A stretch of DNA of 64,000 nt from Rotaria sp. Silwood1 (GCA_905250075.1 CAJNOP010000058.1:651257-715256), one strand, 5' to 3'; shown: positions 9,222 to 21,423, numbered from the stretch's first letter. Notes: generated by a model from the sequence alone, not told the origin. Made by a program: numbers and translations.

Positions 9222-10873
9222 CACTAATCGACGATCTTGTCTCGTTCTTTCCAGATTCTTGTTTTTCTTGGTTTTCAGGCAAGATTCTTTTTCTATTCCT
9301 TCTGTACAAGATTCTTGCCTGAAAAAACTGACCTTGCCTTTCTGACAAGATTCATGTAGACCGAATCTTGGCTGGCGAGGCAAGAAGTGCCGCTCCAAGC
9401 AAGATTCTTGCGTTCTTGCTTTCTTGTCTGATTCTTATTTTTCATGAATTCTTGTCTGATTCTTATTTTTCTTGATATTCTTGTCTGATTCTTTTTTCCT
9501 TGGATTCTTGTCTGATTCTTATATCTCTAGCGTCTTGCCTGATTCTTGTCATAGTAATAAAGTTTTTTATAGGTTATTATTACTATCTTTTTCTTACTAT
9601 TTTATTACAAACTTTACGTAAAATATACAAAAAAACGCAACAAAATATACTCAATTTCATATGAATTTATAATTATAATCATCACCATCGAGTATATAAT
9701 TATCAACAAGTGTATCATCATCTAATGTACAACCAGCATCTGCACCAGCAGCATTTGTATCATTCATAAGTATATCGTGAACAAGTGTATTATTATTAAA
9801 AACTGGATCATTAACAGCAACATCATCTTCAAAATTTTCATGAATTTGAGATAAATATTGATTTAATTCTTTCTAGAAAATAAAAACGAGCAGTGGAAAA
9901 ATTTTTACTTTGAAATAACACAGTTAAAACGAGTCATTTACAATTTGTTCAGTCAGTAAAAGAGGGAAAGATAATTGAGTACAATACAGTTGATTTTTTT
10001 GTTTATCACGCTATCGTCGTTGTTTACGTGTATCGAATGATGGATCTAAAAAAGGATAACATGTGAGTCAAAAAGAAGAAACTAAGTAGATATCGAGATT
10101 ACTTAATTTATTAACAGTATTGTCCAACAAAAAGTTGAACAAATTATCGGAATTTTCTTCGTCCATAGAAATATTATAAGTGCTGGAAAAGGTCTAAAAT
10201 GAAATAAAGAAAAAGATATTGATTAGTAGAATATCGAAATACGTTCAATAAAACTGTAATTCTTTGGAAAAAATTCGCTATTGTATATTCCATTGTTATC
10301 TCTATATCCAATCGAAACAAAGAGCTATCAGATGACGTTCGAATATAATGACGATTCTAGGAAAGATGCATACTCAAAGTGACATTGTACTGTAGTTTTC
10401 ACATCACTAAAATGAACAAATAATAATTCGAACGTTTCTTTTATATATTCGATCACACAAAGACATCACGTGCTTGTTTTTCTCGGAAAGCTGACAAGAA
10501 TCTTTTTCTTTCTATTGAAAAGAATCTTCTCTGTACATCAAGAAATTTAAAATATCTTATATTTCTTTCCAGCCTCTGTTTTTTCATAATTTTCTGACCA
10601 GATGCTTGTGATCTTGAATAGCAGACAAGATTCTTTCCAAAAGGAAAGAAAAAGATTCTTGTCTGAACTTGAAATATATCTTGACTATCTTATGATTCTT
10701 GCCTGATTCTTTTATTTCTGATCGATCAGGCAAGACTCTGGTCATCTTTGAACTCCAGGCAAGATTCTTTTTACTTTCCTGTCGAAAAGAATCTTGTCTG
10801 AATACAGGAATCTTGTCTGAAAGTCAAGAAAAACAAGAATCTGGAAAGAAAGAGACAAGATCGTCGATTAGTG
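9222..10873. mobile_element. CACTA-type non-autonomous DNA transposon
   Basis: The ends are inverted repeats beginning CACTAATCGACGATCTTGTC. The first about 66 bp of the left end matches the reverse complement of the right end with about four differences. Inside both ends, over about 330-380 bp, the word AAGATTCTTGTCTGA and close variants occurs many times in both orientations. At 9415-9555 it forms an array with a period of 28-30 bp. A CACTA terminus plus subterminal motif arrays is the layout of CACTA/EnSpm elements (established knowledge). I see no matching 3-bp target duplication (flanks GTT and TAC). The element contains a minus-strand gene at 9657-10166 but no transposase. Confidence 0.75.
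9657..10166 (-). pseudogene. Small three-exon gene inside the CACTA-type element, one stop
   Basis: The exons are 10166-10103, 10045-9942 and 9872-9657, and phases close to a TGA at 9657-9659 (127 residues). The introns are 57 and 69 bp, with GTAATC...TTTTTTAG and GTAAAT...TTCTAG borders. The product would start MDEENSDNLFNFLLDNTVNK. It has a basic middle (FDTRKQRR) interrupted by one in-frame TAG (probably from CAG), then an acidic tail (LDDDTLVDNYILDGDDYN). I recognise no domain. Its position between the terminal repeats suggests that it belongs to the element or was captured by it. Confidence 0.5.
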
Positions 10874-10882
10874 TACTTCTTT

Positions 10883-12013
10883 ATTTAAACGAAGAATGTC
10901 AGCCATGTCTTCATCATCAACGAGTTCAACAACAACAGGAACAAAACAAAAGAAAAAAAAAGGTTAACAATAACAATCCAAACGATGATGAACCAAAAAC
11001 AAAAGATAAATCGATGCCACCACCTCCATTTGCATCAACAATTACAATATGTGGTACATTTGATACATCTGATAAATGTGTTAGTCAAGGTCAACAATCA
11101 AATTCAAATAATAAACATCAATCATCTTCGCTTGTTACTGCAAATTGTTCAGCAACAAATTCAACAACATCATCATCAACAGATATTAATAGTTTACTTG
11201 AAGAAATCAAAGTTTTACGTGAAAAACTTTCATTTATGGACAGTTTGGTTGAAGAGAATAAAAAGTTACGTGAAAAACTTTTATCCGTGGAGGATGAAAT
11301 GTTCTATTTACACAATACTTTAATAAGTAGGTGTTGATTTGCATTTGATCTTCTTTCTCAATATGTCCTGTGGTCCATAATACTTAATTGTTTATTTTAG
11401 GTCTACCGGATAAACATACGTACAATTATCTTAAATTGATAATTGATACATATGAACAAAGAAAAGCCGAATTAAATGAGAAATTGGTTGAGGTAAAATA
11501 AATAACGAATTATTTCTGAAAAAATTGTTTTTTTCAGTTAGGAGAAAAACTTCCTTGCTCAAAAATTGAATTGAAGGAGGCGAAAAGTACTAACTCGTCA
11601 AGAACTATCAACAATTTGGTTAAATGTTGCTACAAAGGTATTGATTTAAAAGGCCAATGTTACACAAAGTTGAAAGCAAGAAATTCTGAATTAATGAACA
11701 ATATTTATAGTATATCTTATTTTTCTGTACTGGAAAAAATTATTTTAACTTGATTTCGTTGTTTATTTTTTATTAAATAGAATATGTTCAATATGTTCAT
11801 GCTCCTAAAATCATTACACAAAGCGAATTTTCTGGTGCAATTTCGCTTCGCAGTCGACATTTGGTTGATCAAGTTAAAAATAAAGAAAATTCATCAACAG
11901 CTTCGACAAAGAAGCAGCACCAGAAATATTCGAAAAACAAAAACTGTACTGAACATCAACAACATTCATCGTCACCAAAGGAAGTTTTAATTGAAAATTT
12001 TGATTCTGAATGA
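10883..12013 (+). pseudogene. BEN-like DNA-binding protein with coiled coil (main part)
   Basis: An ATG at 10883 starts a Ser/Thr-rich leader that hits a stop after a run of nine A (about 10952-10960). Shifting one base gives a long frame. This contains a Ser/Asn-rich linker, a leucine zipper-like coiled coil (LLEEIKVLREKLSFMDSLVE, then ENKKLREKLLSVEDE), LPDKHTYNYLKLIIDTYEQR, then LPCSKIELKEAKSTNSSRTI and FSGAISLRSRHLVDQVKNKE, and a TGA at 12011-12013. The exons join at about 11333/11401, 11492/11539 and 11709/11781 with good splice sites and matching phase. The segment LPCSKIE...ISLRSRHLVDQ resembles the BEN domain, a DNA/protein-binding fold common in transposon-derived chromatin proteins. 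That call is tentative. The A-run frame break suggests a pseudogene, or an assembly error. Confidence 0.5.
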
Positions 12014-13429
12014 CAAATACAAATGATGCTTTTTATTCTGATTCAAGAACATTTTATTAGAATATAGTTTTATTTTAGAAATAGCATTTGTTCTGATTGA
12101 TTAAACCTTTGATAAAAAATTAGAATTAGATGACAAATAAAAGTAGTGATCTAGACAAAAAGAATAAATTATTGTAAAAGTTGTTTTAATAGCAAATATT
12201 TTCTTGTTTCATTATTCTAATACTTAAAAAAATCATTTTTTAAACTAATCAAAAAATTAATTCTGATGCATTGTTAATAGTCCTCCTATTAACATCATCA
12301 AATTGTACTGCTTCATTGAAATCGGAGAAAAGAATTTTAACATGCTGTTTTGTAGATGCCTTCTCATGCTACGCATTATCGTCGCAGAAACAATCTCCTG
12401 CATAACAATTGTTGCAAAAGAACAATTTTACCATCAAATCAATCAAGGAAAAGTACGAAAGTTATCATTAGCTATCATTTTCTTGGTTTTAAACAGTATG
12501 TCTGTTAGGTACTACTGTTACAACAGATGCTCAAAAATTTTCCGACGAACAGAATGGTATGATCGGGTTTTCTACTGTCCTATTTACTTACGATATTAAC
12601 TCAAAAACTTCAGTAGTCTTTTTTTAATTTTCTTTAAAATTTCTGAAAGTAATTACCAGTTCATATATTAACATGTTTTGTTTTTAGAATCAACACAATT
12701 GAATCCCGCAACAGTAATAATAAATAAGGATGATTTGAACGATACTTTCAAATCAATCAATGATTTATCATTTAGTAAGTATTTTCTTGGTACAGATATC
12801 ACTAATAAAATATTTATAGCACAATGAAGCAGAACGATTCTTTTTTTTTTCTTTTTTAAAAGCAACTTTTTAAGATGTACAACTATCTAAATATCATATT
12901 TATTATGATATATTTTTCTAGAATATAATCGTCGTTTATTACTAACATCTCCTGATATTGCTGTTGCTGTTATGATTTATAAAGTGAGACGTTTACAAAA
13001 CAATAAAGATATTGATTCACTTTGTAAATTATTTAATGCTTTATTCATGAATCTTTTCCCAAAGAGTATGAAAGCTGTTCAACAGCAGCTTCATCCAGGT
13101 TTTGATCTAAATAAATTTTACAAATTTTACAGAATATGTTCCAATTGTGGTGCATATGATTCAAATTCTATGTTTAAATGTATATCTTGCAATGATACAT
13201 TAATCTTCAAATTTTATTTATGCTCTATCAAACAACAAATTCAACAATTATTATCAATGTTTGGTTTTTTCCCTAAATTAAAAGAAGAGAAACTTAATAA
13301 TATTTATTTATTCTCAAGTACTAAATATGGAGAAATTCTCCGAGAAATAGAAGATAATGCGTTTACATTGATGATTAATCTTGATGGAGTAACTACTGGA
13401 AATAATAATTTATCATTATGGCCATTTAC

Positions 13430-13530
13430 AGTGGCGGGCCGGACACCGCTCTTTTGGCGCCACCTGAGCTGGTAACCGTGTGGCAATTGCCACACGGTTA
13501 CCAGCTCATATAGCGCTACTTGGCCCGCCA
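13430..13530. mobile_element. 101-bp palindromic miniature element
   Basis: GC-rich insertion in a transposase exon. The ends are TGGCGGGCC and GGCCCGCCA, and the centre (13466-13507) is a perfect 42-bp palindrome around GGCAATTGCC. The flanking host sequence ATGGCCATTTAC is present on both sides (13418-13429 and 13531-13542), a 12-bp target duplication. Removing the insert plus one copy restores the transposase reading frame (SLWPF joined to TMIFNEL). Confidence 0.9.
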
Positions 13531-13893
13531 ATGGCCATTTACTATGATATTTAATGAATTACATATTCCACAGCGTCGATATTTACAAAACATTCTTATA
13601 GCTGGTATCATACCAACCGGCAAAAAACCAACTAATCATGTTGTTCAAACATGTTTACAACTTATATATGAACAGTTAATTAAATTAGAATTAGGACAAG
13701 AATTTTTATAAATGAACTTGATCAACGAGCAGTTCTTCATTTTTACAATATAGCAAGTTGTTCAAATAAACCAGCTGAAGCATTACTGGCAAATGTCGTT
13801 CCATACAATGCTGAATACGGATGTCCAAAATGTTTTCATGCTGGTATATATTTTCATTGATATTTGTATTCTATTAATCACCTTACAAAATAT

Positions 13894-16800
13894 CATCATC
13901 ATCATCATTTATCAACCATGTACCGTCCACTGCTGGACGAAGGTCTCTCCCATGTTTTTCCACTCTTCTCTATTTTGAGCCTGAGTGCTCCAGCCGTTCC
14001 CTAAGAAAGAAAGAATTTCATCTCTCCATCTTGTTGTTTGTCTTCCGGGTTTTCTTTTCCCGTCTATTACTTGCCATTCTGTGGCAAGCTTGGTCCATCT
14101 ATTGTCATGTTGTCTAGCAACATGACCTGCCCATCTCCATTTATTTCTTTTTATTGTTTTTGTTATATAGATCAGCTTTGTTTGTTTTCTTATCTGATCG
14201 TTTTTGATTTTATCTGTTCTTTTTATTTCCAGCAAATTTCTTTCCATTGCTCTTTGAGCAATTGCGAGCTTTTTTTCTGATTTTAGTGTTATGCTCCACG
14301 TTTCTGACCTGTAGGTCATTACTGGGAGTACACATTGATCGAATGTTTTCTTTTTTAGGGATAGTGGGATGTCTGCTTTGAATATTTTATTTAATTTACC
14401 GAATTGCCTCCATCCTTGTGATATTCTTTTATTGATTTCTATTTCGGTATTTCTATTTAATGTTATTGTTTGACTTAGATATACAAAAGTGTTGGTTTTT
14501 TCAATTTCTTTGTTATTTAATCTTATTATTTTGTTATCTTTTATGTGGTCGTTGATCATAATTTTTGTTTTATCTATGTTGATTTTTAGGCCTGCTTTTA
14601 TGCTTTCGTTTTGGAGATCTTCTATCATTTCTTGTAGAGTTTTTAAGTCATTTGCAAATAGTACAATGTCATCAGCAAATTTTAGATTGTTTAGATATTC
14701 TCCACATATTTTTATCCCCTTTTCATCCCAGTTTAATCTTCGAAATACATCTTCTAAGCATGTAATGAAGAGAATTGGGGACATAGTATCTCCTTGTCTT
14801 ATTCCTCTATTTATTTTTATATTTGTTTCAATATTATGGAAATTTATAGAGGCTTTAGCATTATCGTATATGTATTTAATTAGATCAATATAGCCTTTTT
14901 CGATGTGTTGATTTTCTAAAGCTTCTATGATTGCTGGTTTTTCCAAAGTATCAAAAGCCTTTTCATAATCTATGACTGCCATACAGAGTGGTAAATTAAA
15001 TTCCTTTGTTTTTTCCAAAATTTGGTTTAGAGTATGGATGCGATCTATAGTAGAGAATCCTTTTTTAAAGCCTGCTTGTTCTCTATCTTCTATTTTTTCT
15101 AGTTTGTTTTTTAACCTATTGGTTAAAATTTTTGTAAATAGTTTATATAGATGTGAGAGAAGGCTAATTGGTCTGTAATTTTTTAGATCAGTATGATCTC
15201 CTTTTTTGTATATGAGAATAGCATTTGCATTATTTCAATCTTGTGGTATTTTCTTTTCTTTTAAACATTTGTTAAAAAGTTCTTGAATAGTTTTTAGGGC
15301 GTTTGTTCCTCCATATTTTATCATGTCGGTAGTAATGTGGTCTGGACCTGGAGCCTTGTTGTTTGGCATTGCTTTAAGTGCCATTTCTATTTCACCTAAT
15401 ATTATATCAGGAATATCATTTTCTTGTTCATAGTTGTTTTGTATTTTGTTTGTCTTATTTGATATCCTTGTGTCGTATAGTTCTTCATAGAATTCCTTGA
15501 TTCTATTACTTATTTTATATCTATCATATAAAATATTTCCATCTTTATCTTTTAAGGAAATAATTTGATTTTGTCCAATTGCAATATTTTTCCAAGTTGT
15601 TTCTAAGCTTTTATTATTTTCAATTGTATTTTGGATGATTTTTGAGTTGTGACTTCGTTTTTCTAATCGTATTTTTTTCTTAATTGTTTTGTTTAGTTCT
15701 ATTAATTCAATATGATTTGTATTTGTATTTGTATGTAGTTTTCTTCTTTTTTCAATTAATTTTCGTGTTCCATCTGATAATTTGAAAGTATTTTGAGTTT
15801 TAGGTGATTCCTTTGCAAGTTTTTCTGCAGTATTAACAATTATTTTCGTTAGAGTCTGATTTATTTCATTTAAGTTCATTTTTTTGGTGTTTATTTGTGT
15901 TTTTATTATTTGATCAATTTTGATTTCAAACTCTTTTCTCTTTATTTTGAGTATGTCATTGTTTATCTGTGGCTCCTTTGTAACGAATAATTTCCTTCTT
16001 TCAATTTTAGTATTTATATTTATCTTACTTCTAACCATTCTATGGTCGCTTCCTGTTTTGATTGAGTTTAGAATTTCAACGTTTTTGAAAATGTGTCTTT
16101 TATTTGTTAGAATGAAATCAATTTCGTTTTTCACAGAGTTGTTTGGTCCTTTCCAGGTCCATTTTCTATGGGGTTTTTTGTAGAAGAAACTGTTTGTTAT
16201 TTGTAGATTGTTTTTTAGTGCGAAGTCAATTAGCATTTTGCCTCTATCATTTCTGTTTCCTATTCCAAATTCTCCCATAGCTATTTCTTTATCATTTTCT
16301 TTTCTGCCAATTTTCGCATTGAAATCACCCATTATAATGGTGAAATAAGTTTTGTCTTCATTTAGTAAGTTTTCGATCTCGTGATAGATTTCGATAACTT
16401 CTTGGTCATCATGGCTTGTTATTGGTGCATAAACTTGGATTATTTTCATTTTATATCTTTGATTTATTTTTAGAATTAGTTGAGCTAGTCTGTCGTTTAT
16501 GCCTTTTATACTGATTATTTGGTTTGTAATCTTTTTATTTATTAAGAATCCTACGCCATTTTTGTTGTTATTGGCGTTTCCACATGTGTAAAGTGTGTGA
16601 CCACTTTTTAGTTTTATTAGATGTTCGCCCTTACATTTTGTTTCACTTAGTCCTATTACATCCCATTTTATTTTTGATATTTCTTCTTCAAATTCTTTTC
16701 TTTTTTCTTCTTCTCTGAAAGTTCTTATGTTGTAGGTGCATATATGCATATTTAATAAACTTGGAGATTTGGGACTTTGTTTATTTCTTTTATTTGGTTT

Positions 16801-17397
16801 GTTGTTTTTGTTGTTGTCGGTTGGCATCTGTAGCCAATTTATCATTTGTGACCCACTGCCGAAATCACAAACGCGGTCCTTGTTAATCCGGGCGACGACC
16901 GAGCCGGCATCAATTTTTTGTATTTGTGTTTTCATGGGGGGTTGTGTAGCCAATAAAACACGCTGGCTAGGCGGGTTGGTGAGTGTTTGTCATCTGAGTT
17001 TTCTCTCCTAGACGAGTTGCCTATCATGGCTAAGAGCCTCGTCCACCCTTGGTTTTGAATCAGAGTTTTCCTTCTCTTAGGTGGACTACCATTTAAGGCT
17101 AGAGAGCTCCACCTACCCTGGCTAAGGCTTTTGAAGCTTGGTTCGGAAGGAACCTTGTTTCTGGCGGCCTATACTCGCCCTGTCATCCTGTCGTCTTTGG
17201 GTTTCTGTGGCATTTTATAGGGGTTTTGGTGCCAGTCAAAACTCCACCACACCCTGTTGGCAAGAAGGCTGAGTATTGTCCGGGACTGCTTATTTGAGCA
17301 ATTGCTTGGTCTTATTCGCAGCTAACCATTATACTAATGGCCGTTCCACTATCCGCAACCTGTGGACCCGCTTGGTAGCATCCAGCTTAGCCCCAAG
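13894..17397 (-). mobile_element. RTE-like LINE retrotransposon, near full length
   Basis: The element lies in minus orientation in an intron of the tnp2 pseudogene. It is bounded by the 12-bp duplication CTTACAAAATAT (13882-13893 and 17398-17409). Its 3' end is a short ATG/GAT trinucleotide run (about 13894-13909), typical of RTE-clade elements. About 440 bp of GC-richer 5' region (16954-17397) precedes the coding frame. The intact duplication and long frame point to a fairly young insertion. Confidence 0.9.
13912..16953 (-). pseudogene. LINE polyprotein: AP endonuclease + reverse transcriptase, one stop
   Basis: The frame is continuous over 1,014 codons except for a single TGA at 15235-15237, so it appears as two pieces (572 and 368 residues). 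Endonuclease motifs near the N-terminus: YNIRTF, SETKCKG, IMGDFNAKIG and TGSDHRMV. Reverse transcriptase motifs: NKAPGPD, NYRPISL, CMAVIDYEKAFD, RGIRQGDTMSP and the active-site box LKFADDIVLF. The C-terminal tail has RWAGHVARQHDNRW, KRKPGRQTTRWRDE and NREEWKNMGE, which is characteristic of RTE-clade LINEs. The enzyme would nick target DNA and prime reverse transcription there. The stop falls between the endonuclease and the RT fingers, where a Trp (TGG) is likely, so it is probably a G-to-A change. Confidence 0.9.
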
Positions 17398-18587
17398 CTT
17401 ACAAAATATATTGAAGTAAATCTTAATAAAAATATTTCAGTTATTTATATTGTTCGAGAATTTGTTGTAAATAACTTATTTTTATAGGTGAATCATATCG
17501 TGGTCAAAGACGATCTGGTGCTAATACTGTTTCCTTTACAATACGTGTTTATCCATTGTTGAATGTGAGCTTCGTACACAAGGAAAATGCACTCAAATCG
17601 TTGAACAATTAACTAATCGTTTAAATCAAATCAATAATAATTCAAGCTGTATCAAAAGGAAAACTGTATTGAAGAAAACTGTACTGATAAAAACGACAAA
17701 GAAAAAAATAGCTCATTATGGTCATATTGGTAAGATTTTCTCCAATATTAGTTGATTAAATATTATGATCAGTTTTTCATCGAAAAATAGTTTGGGAGAA
17801 AAACTTGATAGTATCAGAAATATTGATTTAATAACTTAAAACGTTTGAATCATTATTTTTCGAATAGAATTTCATACGAAATAAAGTATCTTTAATTATG
17901 ACAATTTGCCTTCGACAATACAATCCAGAAGAAGTATATGAATAGTTTTCGTTACTCTTTGAGTTTAAAAAGAATAACATAAATTATTTATTTTTTTAAC
18001 AGGTTCTTGTCCATTAGTCAAATTAAAATATTTTCATTATGGAACGTCTTTTCTCACGGATTCTCTTCATACAATATATGCTGGTGCATTCAAGCAGCTT
18101 TTGAAACTTTTATTCCATTCAGAATACCGAAATGAATCTTGGTCTTTATTTGAGAAAATAACACAAATAGATAAATCGTTAACATTGGTACAAACACCAT
18201 CAACAACGCAACGTAGATTTCGTTCATTAAAAATTATTAATAAATATAAAGGAAGTGAATATCGATGTTTATTTCATTTTGGTTTAACAAGTCTTGTTCG
18301 ACATATTAATGATATTCGATTGAAAAATCTATTATTTTCATTGGTAGCAGCAATTAATCTTGCATCTTCGAATTATGTAACAGATGAAACTATTGAAATT
18401 GTTGAAAAATTATTACATTATTTCGTTCAATGTTTTCAAGAAATATTTGGTATGCGTCATATGAGTTCGAATATTCATTCTTTATTACATGTACATCAAG
18501 ATTTAAGTATAATGGGGCCACTATGGTTTTATTCAACATTTTCATTTGAACGTAATCGTATAACTTTTTACTTTTTCTTTAAAATTT

Positions 18588-18700
18588 TAGGGTGTGGGTG
18601 TGGGTGTGGGTTTGTGGATGTGGAGTGTGGGTGTGAATATGCTATTGCCTCCTCAGCTAAACCCGTACCCACACCCACATTCACCCACACTCTCTGTGAA
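18588..18700. repeat. Interstitial telomere-like foldback, copy 2
   Basis: GGTGTGGGTGTGGGTGTGGG-type repeats are followed after about 35 bases by ACCCACACCCAC. The tract begins right after a TTTTAG acceptor-like sequence and truncates the tnp2 pseudogene. Confidence 0.8.
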
Positions 18701-18950
18701 TTCTCTGCTGTCCACGAGTTTTTTTTCTATTAAAGTTCAATTGTGAGTTGTTTGTGCATACCGAAGATTTATTCGGTGAAAGTGGAGCGCATTCTTCCAA
18801 GGGATATTTACTCACAGGGCAGAAAATTTTCCAATATCAGTCAGGCATCTTCTTATAATAATTCAATATTTAGGTAGAAATTTTCAACAGCAGACTTTGC
18901 TTAATTCAGAATAAAAGATTAGTCATTTAGTAGTGTGAACTTAAGAAGAG

Positions 18951-19006
18951 CAGCAGCTAGTCGTGAGTGGCGCCCCGAAGGAGCGCTGACGAACGACTAG
19001 CTGCTG
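18951..19006. repeat. Double-hairpin element, copy 1
   Basis: The outer stem CAGCAGCTAGTCGT pairs perfectly with ACGACTAGCTGCTG. Inside is a second hairpin GGCGCCCC-GAA-GGAGCGCT flanked by GAGT and GACGA. Confidence 0.85.
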
Positions 19007-19296
19007 TCAAAGCAGGTTAACACGAGCGATCTTTTAAGACATTCCTTCCTAACATCTAGAACAATGCTTGAGAATGTGGCAGTTAGACTTAATTAGTGAT
19101 AGTTTATGTAGAGCGGGACTTCTACAAACATCGATAAATTCGAGAGACAATGAGAATGTAACAAGAAGATGTTTTGCTTGATGTAGAAAATCTAGTACTC
19201 TTTAGTTACGAGTAGAAAAGCTTTTGAAACAGTTGGAGTCCGGAACAGTCAGGTCTTCGATAAAAGAGTAGCCATTTAGAAGTGTGAATTCAAGAA

Positions 19297-19358
19297 TGGT
19301 AGGGGCTAGCCGCGAGTGGCGCCATATCGGGGTGTCGACGAGCGATTAGCTGCTGTTC
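19297..19358. repeat. Double-hairpin element, copy 2
   Basis: GGGGCTAGCCGC, then GAGT, GGCGCC..., GTGTCGACGA and GCGATTAGCTGC. About 40 bp upstream also matches the flank of copy 1 (ATTTAGAAGTGTGAA versus ATTTAGTAGTGTGAA), so the duplicated unit is larger than the hairpin. Confidence 0.75.
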
Positions 19359-20721
19359 CATAAATTTTACTGAAGAAATGCTCCAAGGCGTTAGGATTCG
19401 TAGAAAAAGTGCCTCGAGTCTAGATCCGGGTGATTTCATAACTGACGAGAAGTATAAAAAAGAGAAATTTTTTCCAAGTGTGAAAACAGTTTTTCTGCAC
19501 ATGTACTATATCTGAATGCTGCAATCGAAATGAAATGTCACTCAAAGAATTCAGATTCGCTCAATCGGAACCAGATTTGAGTGATATCAAGTGAGCTTTT
19601 CAGCTGATATTTGTTATTGTTTGTGTGCGCTCAGACGTCAATATGCTTTGGAATATACAACGATTTACAGCTTAATCTCATGAGTGCTTTGCGTATGAGA
19701 GTAATGCAATACACGTATTGCAATTGTAGGAATTCTATAAAATGCTTTATTTTGAGGTCGACTTCCGCTGAAAGTCCTTTTTTGCTAGTGAAGATTCTAG
19801 AACACGGCAAGGAAGCTTGGAATTCTAGAAACGATTCGAAGTTTTTAGTCTTATTTGCAATGTTCATTGTAAGTTATGATTTTAGTTTCGCAGATTTACG
19901 TCATTGGAGATCCTCACATTTAATTCAATCCGATTTGTTTGTTCTCTCGACTGAAAGGAGGGTCATATGTAATAAATTACGTTTATTTGTGTGTGGGTGG
20001 GTGTGTTCTTGGCAAGGTCAAAATAACATCAGAGTTGAAGTTTATATAGGCATAGGTTCTAAAGTTTTATCGAAAGTAATTAAGGTCTGCAAATCCGAAT
20101 CTGAGGTTAGATTTCACATCTGGGCCTCCCATAGGCTAGGAAGCCGATCAATCAAAAATCCGATTCTTTTATTTTAATCTTTTTTTGGCGTTTGATGAAG
20201 CTTTGCTGTAGGTTATCGATGGCTAGGATTCTGAATCTGATTTAGGACTTTACATGTGAAAGAGGTGGACGACAGTAAGGTCAGGTCGAAGAATGTGAAA
20301 CGCAAGTCGTTTCTTCAAAATGTTGAGTTTGACTTGTTCGGCAAAAGATAAGTGGCTTTGAGAAAATAAACGATGTTTCAGAGAAGTTGACGAGCCTAAA
20401 TTGACGTCTGGACACCAAAATGTTTAGTATTCCGCTAGAAGTTCACAGCTTTAATTTTATAAGCAGGGTAACTTTTGTGAGGGAAACAATGAGTTTTCAG
20501 TGTACCGAACATTGAGTGGTATGAAATATAATGAGCTTGTAATCTGCCAATGATTGAGAGAGTAACTTATTGAGATGTGTTTGTGGGATTACAGGCTTGA
20601 AAACCTCACTAACGTTAATTTTATCTGAGAGTTTTCCACGGTGTGGGTGGTAGATACAGGTGTAAAGCAACACAAGATGAACTCATTCAGACACATAGCT
20701 ATACCGGCATCTACACCAGAG

Positions 20722-20880
20722 ATCTAAGCAGGCCTACTTTTTCGTAGGTCTAGCCTGCTCATGACAGGCTATGAACCTCTTCAACTTGCCTGCGCCTGTC
20801 GTCTGTTTTCGTCGGCTTGTCCTGCCTGCCTGTCGTTTTTATGGGCCTGCCTGTTGAGGCCTGTGTCTTTTTTTACATAC
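20722..20880. repeat. GC-rich CCTGCCTG block, left
   Basis: Repeated words GGCCTGCCTGT, CTTGCCTGCGCCTG and CTGCCTGCCTG in an otherwise AT-rich neighbourhood. A related block lies at 21424-21575 in the opposite orientation, about 540 bp away. Together they resemble the subterminal repeats of a DNA transposon, but I could not match exact ends or a target duplication. Confidence 0.5.
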
Positions 20881-21423
20881 TAATATTAGGATAATAATTG
20901 AGCGGAAATAGAAAACTGTCTTTATAAGAAGACAAGGAAGTTAATGGCATCAAAATAACATGATTAAGAGAAAGATCTACTGGTTTAATGCAGTATGCAA
21001 CTGTTGAGTAAAGACAAAAAAGAAAATACAACATTTAGAAAAAAAAACTGTATCTGAGTAAAAATCTTTTGAATGAATATGATAAACTGGCTGAAGAGTG
21101 CATATTAAGTGCGATCATATTACGACAGTATAAATATGAGTCAAGAACATAAGACTTCGTAAACGCTTTATGTAAAGTTTTAATAATAACCAATTAAAAA
21201 GTGCGAGCAGTAACTTACCGAAACGGATAAATATACTAAATAAATGAATGGACAATAAGCAATGTAGTCAAAATCTATTAATGGTCATCATTGTGCCGAG
21301 TCAAACTGATAAAAAAAAAACATTTTTCATCTTCTAGGGCAAAGATTCTTCATGTTATATTTTGATATCTACATTTTCTGCTCAAAAATGAAGTTTTTTA
21401 TTGAAAATTTAGGAAAAAAAATA

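Larger units (their letters stand above)
12356..18561 (+). pseudogene. tnp2-type (CACTA/EnSpm) transposase, interrupted
   Basis: Coding blocks lie at 12356-12611, 12687-12774, 12922-13429, 13543-13843, about 17489-17731 and 18002-18561. Recognisable parts in order: YRICSNCGAYDSNSMFKCIS (zinc-binding-like), LMINLDGVTTGNNNLSLWPF, RRYLQNILIAGIIPTGKKP, ALLANVVPYNAEYGCPKCFH, then GESYRGQRRSG, KYFHYGTSFLTDSLHTIYAG, LFHSEYRNESWSLF and MSSNIHSLLHVHQDLSIMGP. This order is that of the transposase family tnp2 (PF02992) and its downstream region, as I know it. The gene is dead: a 101-bp palindrome sits in one exon (13430-13530), there is a one-base shift at about 13708, another frame change at about 17560, and a LINE in the intron after 13843. 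The 3' end runs into a telomere-like tract at 18588. Confidence 0.7.

Noticed and set aside
9072-9398. 108-codon minus-strand frame
   Set aside because: It runs across the end of the CACTA-type element and is made largely of the AAGATTCTTGTC repeat.
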